In this document: one piece after another, positions 1-4,987 of the stretch
Layout: every line of letters starts with the position of its first letter
Numbering within the stretch: position 1 is the first letter of the stretch
Source of the DNA: Synergistaceae bacterium
Lineage (GTDB): Bacteria > Synergistota > Synergistia > Synergistales > Aminobacteriaceae
Assembly: GCA_017447325.1 (NCBI GenBank)
Contig: JAFSNU010000197.1
Location: 1-6,225 of the forward strand
Reading direction: 5' to 3'
DNA: 6,225 nucleotides
Position numbers and translations under genes: made by a program
The notes under the pieces: generated by a model
What the model was told of the DNA's origin: nothing
Databases searched by the model: none
What the model saw: only the letters and a program-made list of their open reading frames with translations

Positions 1-57
1 ACGCTTAATAATTTTAAATCATTTAAATTTTCAGAGTGCGCAGCTTCTCCCTGAGCC
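1..57 (-). other. Untranslated leader or start of an RNA gene (unidentified)
   Basis: These bases would be the 5' end of the transcript from the promoter at 58-94. They begin G+C-rich, including an imperfect hairpin in which CAGGGAG can pair with CACTCTG around an 8-base loop, and then become AT-rich. No start codon with an open frame is present. It could be the leader of a gene just outside the window or a small RNA. I do not recognise a known RNA family. Confidence 0.3.
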
Positions 58-94
58 CTGAGCCATTATACAAATTTAACGCATTCAAAGTCAA
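58..94 (-). promoter_or_regulatory. Sigma-70 type promoter firing leftward out of the window
   Basis: Read on the minus strand there is a -35 box TTGACT (89-94), an 18-base spacer and a perfect -10 box TATAAT (65-70). Transcription would begin near position 57-58 and run out of the left edge. It lies beyond the terminator of the MFS gene, so it belongs to the next, unseen unit. The early transcript is G+C-rich and starts with a tandem GGCTCAG repeat (56-69 region, followed by GGGAG). The only ATG within the remaining bases is followed at once by ATT TAA, so the leader carries no visible gene. The box match is direct; activity is inferred. Confidence 0.7.
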
Positions 95-109
95 TCCCTC
101 GTTTTGCTT

Positions 110-163
110 AAAATTTTTTAAAAGCCGTCTGCAAATTTAATTAATTATAAATCAACAGACGGC
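110..163 (-). terminator. Rho-independent terminator after the MFS gene
   Basis: On the minus strand GCCGTCTG (156-163) pairs perfectly with CAGACGGC (124-131). The stem continues inward through two wobble pairs, one T-T mismatch and five further A/T pairs, leaving an 8-base loop TAATTAAT. It is followed by TTTT, six A and TTTT (110-123), a fair though interrupted T-tract. The hairpin begins 21 bases after the MFS stop codon, the expected place for the end of this gene cluster. The plus-strand reading has no T-run after the stem, so it is probably one-directional. Confidence 0.75.
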
Positions 164-184
164 ATTGAATTTATTATAGCAAAT

Positions 185-1480
185 TTAAATTTTTAATTTT
201 AAATTAATTAATACGCCGATTATAAAAGTTAATAAGCCCGTGATTAAAAATATTTGAGCAATTTCAAAATTTAACGAGATTAACACGCTCGCTGCTACTG
301 CTGATAAGGCCATGAGCAGCGAGTCGCTGATGTTGGAGCAGGCAATCACGCCGGAGACTTTTGACTCGGGAGCTTTGGTCTGCATGACTGCATATAACGG
401 CACGATATAAAGTCCGCCGAAGAACGCGATCGCGAATAAACACAGCGGGATAATTAAATTATTTATATTGCTGAAGAACTGCCAGGCGTTGATTATATTA
501 TTGCCGTCAACGCTTGCAGGCTTACCGCTTACAAAATATAAAATCACGCTTGATATTGCGATGCCGTAAGCCGACGCCGGGACGTAACGGGTCGTTATCT
601 TGCCCTTTAAAACCGCGTCGCAGGTCATCGAGCCGAGGCCTATACCTAACGAGAAGATCGCGAGAAACGAAGTCGCAACGCTCTCGTCAGCATTCAAAAC
701 TAATTTCGAATAAGTCGGGAACTGCGCAAGAAACACCGCGCCCACAAGCCAGAACCACGAGATCGAAAGCATAGACAAAAATACTTCGCGCATGGGCGTG
801 ACTTCATGCCATAAATTTATAGTCTTATTAACAACGCTCTTGATTTTAAAATCTAATTTTAAATTTGGATTTATCGGCTTCGTGTCCGGGATTAATAAAC
901 TCGACAGCCAGCCGAGCAATGCTATTAACACGACAAGATTTCCAGTTATGACGACGCTGCGCAAAACTAAAAGTCCGCCCGCGATCGTCCCGCTTAAAAT
1001 TGCTAAATACGTTCCCATTTGAATTAAACCGTTGCCGGCGATAATCTCGTCAGGATATAAATGCTGAGGCAATATGCTGTATTTTGCAGGGCTGAAGAAA
1101 GCCGACTGCGCTCCCATTAAAAATAACACGCTTAATAAAAACCAAGTCGCGAGAAATTTATAATCCAAACTATTTAAATAAAATCCGACAGCCGCGCCGA
1201 TCATAATTATAATCTCGGCGAACTTCACCCAGCGCATCAAACGCGAGCGGTCAAACTTGTCGGCCAAGTCGCTTGCGGGCGAAGCAAACAAAAAGAACGG
1301 CAATATAAAAACTCCGGCGGCAGCGTTGACTAAAATTCTCGAGTCAATTCCGGCAGCGTCGCCGATCTTGTAAGTTATAAGCATTATTAACGCGCTCTTG
1401 AAAAAATTATCGTTGAACGCTCCTAAAAACTGCGTCATAAACAACGGCATGAACCGCCGCGTGAATAAAAGTTTTAACAT
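185..1480 (-). CDS. Major facilitator transporter, LplT-like (putative lysophospholipid transporter)
   Basis: This is a polytopic inner-membrane protein of 431 residues with about 12 hydrophobic segments and no hydrophilic domain. The N-terminus TQFLGAFNDNFFKSAL (16-31) is the hallmark of the LplT-type MFS branch. An MFS motif-A region SDLADKFDRSRLMR lies at 70-83, followed by FFSPAKYSILPQHLYPDEIIAGN at 128-150 (first 20 residues most diagnostic) and SWFWLVGAVFLAQFP at 241-255. E. coli LplT flips lysophospholipids inward for re-acylation by Aas. In many bacteria this MFS domain is fused to acyltransferase and acyl-ACP synthetase domains, but here it stands alone and no acyltransferase is visible in the window. 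The open frame reaches a GTG at 1495, but that GTG overlaps the AAGGAG ribosome-binding site, so the ATG at 1480 is chosen. It is last in the gene cluster and followed by a terminator. The family is secure; the substrate is inferred. Confidence 0.88.
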   Translation of the reverse strand: MLKLLFTRRFMPLFMTQFLGAFNDNFFKSALIMLITYKIGDAAGIDSRILVNAAAGVFILPFFLFASPASDLADKFDRSRLMRWVKFAEIIIMIGAAVGFYLNSLDYKFLATWFLLSVLFLMGAQSAFFSPAKYSILPQHLYPDEIIAGNGLIQMGTYLAILSGTIAGGLLVLRSVVITGNLVVLIALLGWLSSLLIPDTKPINPNLKLDFKIKSVVNKTINLWHEVTPMREVFLSMLSISWFWLVGAVFLAQFPTYSKLVLNADESVATSFLAIFSLGIGLGSMTCDAVLKGKITTRYVPASAYGIAISSVILYFVSGKPASVDGNNIINAWQFFSNINNLIIPLCLFAIAFFGGLYIVPLYAVMQTKAPESKVSGVIACSNISDSLLMALSAVAASVLISLNFEIAQIFLITGLLTFIIGVLINLKLKI

Positions 1481-1494
1481 AAATTTATTTAACA

Positions 1495-1500
1495 CTCCTT
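1495..1500 (-). promoter_or_regulatory. Shine-Dalgarno site of the MFS gene
   Basis: AAGGAG lies 14 bases before the ATG at 1480. The spacing is long, but the only other in-frame candidate is a GTG at 1493-1495 whose first base is the last base of this motif, so that GTG cannot use it. The codons between the two (TTA AAT AAA TTT) are not starts. Confidence 0.6.
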
Positions 1501-1550
1501 AAAATTTTTCACAAAGTTCTTCATGCTATACATAGCAAATTTTAAATATT

Positions 1551-1674
1551 CTTGGCCCCCTTGTAAGGGGGGCTGGCTACTTTAGCAGACTGGGGGGTAC
1601 TTCACCCCTCCGACCTCTTCGAAATTTAAAGCCATATGCCCATGGCTTTAATCCTGCCTTGCAGGGTAGGCAAG
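1551..1674. repeat. MITE-like element with imperfect 22-bp terminal inverted repeats
   Basis: This 124-bp stretch differs from the AT-rich spacer around it. Its left end (1551-1572, beginning CTTGGCCCCCTTGTAAGG) matches the reverse complement of its right end (1653-1674, ending GGGTAGGCAAG) at 15 of 22 positions. Each end is itself a small hairpin: CCCCCT/AGGGGG around TGTA at 1556-1571, and CCTGC/GCAGG around CTT at 1653-1665. Inside lie GGGG/CCCC and GCTA/TAGC pairings and a strong hairpin at 1627-1650. There is no open frame and no obvious target-site duplication. The layout resembles short palindromic repeats scattered through many gut bacterial genomes, which I recall but could not check. 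It could also be a structured RNA element or processing site in the transcript between the DMT and MFS genes. Confidence 0.6.
1627..1650. terminator. Possible weak terminator hairpin inside the repeat element
   Basis: TAAAGCCAT (1627-1635) pairs perfectly with ATGGCTTTA (1642-1650) around a 6-base loop. On the minus strand the stem ends in CTTTA followed by AATTTCG, so the A/T-rich base of the stem could act as a poor T-tract. It lies 63 bases after the DMT stop and could weaken read-through into the MFS gene. It may equally be only a structural part of the repeat. Confidence 0.3.
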
Positions 1675-1694
1675 AGCAATTAAAAAGTGTTTTT

Positions 1695-1703
1695 AGTATA
1701 GCA
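1695..1703 (-). promoter_or_regulatory. Possible extended -10 promoter before the MFS gene
   Basis: On the minus strand TGCTATACT gives an extended -10 (TGn) and a 5-of-6 match to TATAAT, 9 bases after the DMT stop codon. A -35 is weak: only TGAAAA or TTGTGA lie at rough distances, inside the DMT 3' end. It could drive the MFS gene through the repeat element with a long leader. Similar words occur at 173-181 and 1531-1541, so it may instead be a compositional motif. Confidence 0.25.
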
Positions 1704-1712
1704 AATCTAAAT

Positions 1713-2618
1713 TTAAATTTTCACAAAGTGTCTCAGCTCGACCATCAAGACCGCAAAGAATATTAACGCGCAGCCCATGGCAGCCTGAAGCGTCACCGTC
1801 TCGCCGATAAAAATTATTCCGCTGAGCAATCCAAACACGGCCTCTAAACTCATAATTATTACCGCGTGCGTCGGATTAGCAAATTTCTGCGAGCAGACCT
1901 GCAGCGTGTAGCAAATAAAACTGCAGATAAATATCATGAATATTAACTGGTAAAAGCCGCCCTGCGCCGACAGATAAAATTTATAATCATGAATTAATTT
2001 AAATGCAAATTCAGTCTCGAATATTAATCCGGAAATTAACGAGCAGACTGCAAGCACTGCAAACTGAATAAAGCTAATTGAAATTGGATCGCTGCCCTGC
2101 GTGTATTTTGCAATAGACAAAATCTGTCCGGCGTATAGAAACGCGCTGAGCACTGTGAAGCCGTCGCCGATGCTCAACGGCTCGCTTATGTCTCCGGCTA
2201 ATAACGCCATTCCCGCCAGGCATACTCCGGCCGCAATTAAAACAATCCAGCCCGGGAAAATTTTTTTGAATATCCATAAGATCAACGGCACAAGTATTAC
2301 ATAAATCGCCGTGATAAACGCGTTACGTCCGCCGCTCATGTATAACAGCCCGATAGTCTGCGTTGTAAGAGCCGTGAATAAAAACAAGCCGATTATAATT
2401 CCGCCCTTAAGCTCAGCCTTGCTAATATTTAAAATTCTTTTGCTGAAAAATATAAATGTTATCATTCCGCCGAAGAAAAATCTTAAAAACAAAAGCCAGC
2501 TTACCGGATATATATCAACCAAAATTTTCATCGCGGGGAAGCTCAAGCCCCACAGCAGCGAAGTCGTAAACAGTCCCAAGTCCGCCAGTGCGCCTATATA
2601 ATTATTTTTCAAGCTCAA
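1713..2618 (-). CDS. EamA/DMT-family transporter (drug/metabolite transporter superfamily)
   Basis: This is an inner-membrane protein of 301 residues with about ten transmembrane segments arranged as two EamA repeats. The first repeat opens with LFTTSLLWGLSFPAMKILVD and includes the family-typical SGGRNAFITAIYVILVPLI. The second ends with PTHAVIIMSLEAVFGLLSG and FIGETVTLQAAMGCALIFFA, where the S-L-E-x-V-F and G-E pattern is characteristic of the EamA domain. Length fits the family. Members export amino acids, metabolites or drugs; the substrate cannot be read from sequence. The frame stays open to an ATG at 2657, but that ATG has no ribosome-binding site. AAGGAG at 2628-2633 sits 9 bases before the TTG at 2618, which I take as the start. 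It follows pbpC by 67 bases without a terminator and is probably co-transcribed with it. The last codons are Lys-Ile-stop (AAAATTTAA), as in argH and the MFS gene. Confidence 0.9.
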   Translation of the reverse strand: MSLKNNYIGALADLGLFTTSLLWGLSFPAMKILVDIYPVSWLLFLRFFFGGMITFIFFSKRILNISKAELKGGIIIGLFLFTALTTQTIGLLYMSGGRNAFITAIYVILVPLILWIFKKIFPGWIVLIAAGVCLAGMALLAGDISEPLSIGDGFTVLSAFLYAGQILSIAKYTQGSDPISISFIQFAVLAVCSLISGLIFETEFAFKLIHDYKFYLSAQGGFYQLIFMIFICSFICYTLQVCSQKFANPTHAVIIMSLEAVFGLLSGIIFIGETVTLQAAMGCALIFFAVLMVELRHFVKI

Positions 2619-2627
2619 TAAAACCAT

Positions 2628-2633
2628 CTCCTT
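2628..2633 (-). promoter_or_regulatory. Shine-Dalgarno site that decides the DMT start
   Basis: AAGGAG is spaced 9 bases from a TTG at 2618. The ATG at 2627 directly abuts the motif and cannot use it. The ATGs at 2657 and 2648 lie upstream of it and have only AT-rich sequence before them. The extra residues from the longer frame (MFWMSFIIKE...) look like translated leader. Confidence 0.6.
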
Positions 2634-2685
2634 TATAATAAAGCTCATCCAAAACATTTATTAAATTTATCTGCCCTGCGTGAAA

Positions 2686-4971
2686 TTATTTTAAAATTAT
2701 CTTATCATTTTTATTGCTCTTGCGCTTGCCCGGCGTGATGACTTTAATATTAACCGATGCGCTCCGTCCGTCCTGATCCGTTACTCCGATTACATGCTCA
2801 CCGTCCGGTACTCCGTGAAAGAAATTTGCACCAGAGCTTGAGCTGCCTAAATATTCTCCGTCCATGTACCAGTAAACTTGCCCGCTTGCGCCCTCGCTCC
2901 TGAAGGGTATTCGCCGTTCCAAATCAAACGGCGCGAGTATATAGCTCGAGCCTGACACCGGCGAAACTATATTCAGCGGCGACTTCTTATAAATTCTTTT
3001 AGACTTTATATTTTTAGCCTGTTCAAGTTCTGACGGCATAATTAAAACTTTCTCGCCCTGCCTTAAAGTGTGGAGCTTGCATGTGACTGTGTGAGTAACG
3101 CCCTCGATGCTCCACTCTGGCCGCGTTGATATGCAGGCCGCATTAGGCGGCTCGCCCGACAAGCTGCAAACGCGCCTTGACACGACTTTATCCGGCTTGT
3201 CATACCAGCCTGACTTCGGCGATATAATTCTCAAAATTTTTACGGCAACAGGAGCGGCAGCCGTTGCTCCGACAAGTCCCGTCCAAGCCGAGCCGTCAGG
3301 ACTTCCCGCCCAGACTACGCAGGTATAATCCGGTGTCCATGCGGCAGTCCAAGCGTCTCTTAACCCGTAAGACGTGCCGGTTTTCAAAGCTATACGCCAC
3401 TTCTGCCCTAAAGTCCCGCGTGAAAATAACGACAACGCGCCTTTATGATTTAAAATATCGCAGATCATCCAACAAGCTTCCTGCGACGCAACGCGCGAAC
3501 TCGCAACTTCTTCATCACGCAACAACGATAAATTTCTAAACTTGCCTAAAGCAGCTAAAGCCGCGAACGCCTCGAGCTCTTCGTACAAAGTCACCTCGCA
3601 GCCGCCGAGTATTAAAGAATCTCCGTAATATTTCGCGTTATTATTAAAGTGTTTAAATCCAAAATCTTTAAGCAATCTCAAAACTTTATCAGGATCGGCG
3701 CGCCTTAACACTCGCACCGCCGGAGCGTTTAAAGACTCAGCAAGCGCAACCCGCGCACTCACCGCGCCTCTGTAGCTCAAGTCAAAATTTCTCGGAGCTC
3801 GGCCTGAAAATGCCGTCTGAGTGTCGGCAAGCAAAGTTGAGCCCGTTAATATTCCCTGCTCTACCGCTTCAAGATAAACAAAGGGCTTTAACGTTGACCC
3901 GGGCGATCTCAAGCCAAGGCCGCAGTCAACCCATGAGGCTCGTGAATTAATATTATTAAAATTAAATCTCGCGTTGCCCACCCATGCTATTAATTTCCCC
4001 GTTTTATTGTCAGCTATGCCGGCAGCAAGCGTTATATTAGCCGGAAAGCTCCGCGCGGCCTGAGCTAAAATTGCCTCAAGCTTCGTCTGCGCATTCAAAT
4101 CTAAACTCGTGTAAATATTTTTGTCAGGCTTAATATTTCCATAAGGCGCAAATATGCCTAACTTATTAAAAATTAATTCCGCGAAGTGATACGCTCTGAA
4201 CGGCGGCTGCGTTCTCTTGCGGGGCAGCTCTTCAAGCAAAGCGCGCGCGGCCTCGTCATACGTGAAAATTTTCTTGCTCTCCATTAACTTTATAATCGCG
4301 TCTCTTCTCGCCTTTGCAGCTTCATAATTTAAGTCAGGCCGGTAAACAGTCGGGCTCTTCAACATTCCGATTAATAAACAAGCCTCGCCGGTTGAGATCT
4401 GTGACGCGGATTTATTAAAGTAAATCAACGACGCAGCTTGAACGCCCCGGATATTTCCGCCGAACGGAGCGCGATTTAAATAATTCTCTAAAATTTCCGG
4501 CTTGCTTAACTCATGCTCAAGCTTCATCGCCATGATAAATTCTCTAATTTTAGTGATTACATTTCTTGAACGTCCCTCGCGCTCTGAGACTGCAAGACGC
4601 ACTAACTGGCTCGTGATAGTCGAAGCTCCGGACGCAACGCGCTGATAAATTAAATTTTGATATAAAGCCCGCGCTATTGCTATAAAATCAATTCCAAAGT
4701 GACTATAAAATCTTCCGTCCTCAACTCCAACGGCGACAAGCGGCAGCCACTTGCCCATCTCGCTTAATTTAATAGGCACTTGCCATTCTGAGTCCGGCGA
4801 TAATCTCAAGTGAAATAATTTGCCTTGATTATCGTACAGAGCCGGAGAGCCGTCGATATTTACAATTTTATTTAAATAATTAACATCGAAAGGCACGGTA
4901 AGCCATAACGCCGTGAAGATTACAAAGCACGCGATTATGGCCGCCGCGATTAACTTTAATATAAATCTCAT
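2686..4971 (-). CDS. pbpC: Penicillin-binding protein 1C (class A PBP: peptidoglycan glycosyltransferase/transpeptidase)
   Basis: This 761-residue protein (E. coli PbpC is about 770) builds peptidoglycan from the outer face of the inner membrane. A single transmembrane anchor lies at about 5-27. The GT51 glycosyltransferase domain (about 50-235) shows EDGRFYSHFGID at 84-95 with the catalytic Glu84, GASTITSQLVR at 115-125 and KPEILENYLNRAPFGG at 157-172. The transpeptidase domain (about 310-580) has all three motifs: SxxK (Ser359-Thr-Leu-Lys362 in RSPGSTLKP), SxN (Ser413-Leu-Asn415) and KTGT (530-533). The C-terminal region (about 665-745) fits the BiPBP_C domain typical of PBP1C. Cysteines 602, 613 and 631 lie in the linker. 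Nothing is missing, so it should be active. The start is 15 bases after the argH stop. No Shine-Dalgarno is visible, so translation may be coupled to argH. No alpha-2-macroglobulin gene, the frequent partner, is present in the window. Confidence 0.95.
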   Translation of the reverse strand: MRFILKLIAAAIIACFVIFTALWLTVPFDVNYLNKIVNIDGSPALYDNQGKLFHLRLSPDSEWQVPIKLSEMGKWLPLVAVGVEDGRFYSHFGIDFIAIARALYQNLIYQRVASGASTITSQLVRLAVSEREGRSRNVITKIREFIMAMKLEHELSKPEILENYLNRAPFGGNIRGVQAASLIYFNKSASQISTGEACLLIGMLKSPTVYRPDLNYEAAKARRDAIIKLMESKKIFTYDEAARALLEELPRKRTQPPFRAYHFAELIFNKLGIFAPYGNIKPDKNIYTSLDLNAQTKLEAILAQAARSFPANITLAAGIADNKTGKLIAWVGNARFNFNNINSRASWVDCGLGLRSPGSTLKPFVYLEAVEQGILTGSTLLADTQTAFSGRAPRNFDLSYRGAVSARVALAESLNAPAVRVLRRADPDKVLRLLKDFGFKHFNNNAKYYGDSLILGGCEVTLYEELEAFAALAALGKFRNLSLLRDEEVASSRVASQEACWMICDILNHKGALSLFSRGTLGQKWRIALKTGTSYGLRDAWTAAWTPDYTCVVWAGSPDGSAWTGLVGATAAAPVAVKILRIISPKSGWYDKPDKVVSRRVCSLSGEPPNAACISTRPEWSIEGVTHTVTCKLHTLRQGEKVLIMPSELEQAKNIKSKRIYKKSPLNIVSPVSGSSYILAPFDLERRIPFRSEGASGQVYWYMDGEYLGSSSSGANFFHGVPDGEHVIGVTDQDGRSASVNIKVITPGKRKSNKNDKIILK

Positions 4972-4987
4972 AAATTATTAATAATTT
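4972..4987. repeat. Perfect 16-bp AT-only palindrome between argH and pbpC
   Basis: AAATTATTAATAATTT reads the same on both strands and fills the whole argH-pbpC gap, taking in the last base of the argH stop and ending directly at the pbpC ATG. It occupies the place where a ribosome-binding site would be. It may be a weak RNA hairpin or a protein-binding site, or a by-product of the AT-rich composition at gene ends here. Confidence 0.5.

Noticed and set aside
40..64. CCCTGAGCC repeats recalled part of 6S RNA
   Set aside because: Only an 8-base similarity; the surrounding sequence and promoter direction do not fit a 6S RNA.
124..163. CAGACGGCAT/ATGCCGTCTG in the terminator, and ATGCCGTCTGAG at 3810-3821, resemble the Neisseria DNA uptake sequence
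   Set aside because: The second copy encodes a conserved part of PBP1C (TQTAFSG), and neither the AT-rich spacers nor the gene content suggests Neisseria. Two partial matches are most likely chance.
514..774. Open plus-strand frame of 86 codons, and similar ones at 792-1022, 2101-2304, 2311-2601, 3107-3539 and 5285-5707
   Set aside because: All lie opposite well-supported minus-strand genes, have low-complexity or basic/Ser-rich translations without family features, and lack ribosome-binding sites.
1556..1571. CCCCCTTGTAAGGGGG hairpin as a rho-independent terminator
   Set aside because: No T-tract follows on either strand (CCAAGAATATTT on minus, GCTGGCTAC on plus); it is better explained as the end of the repeat element.
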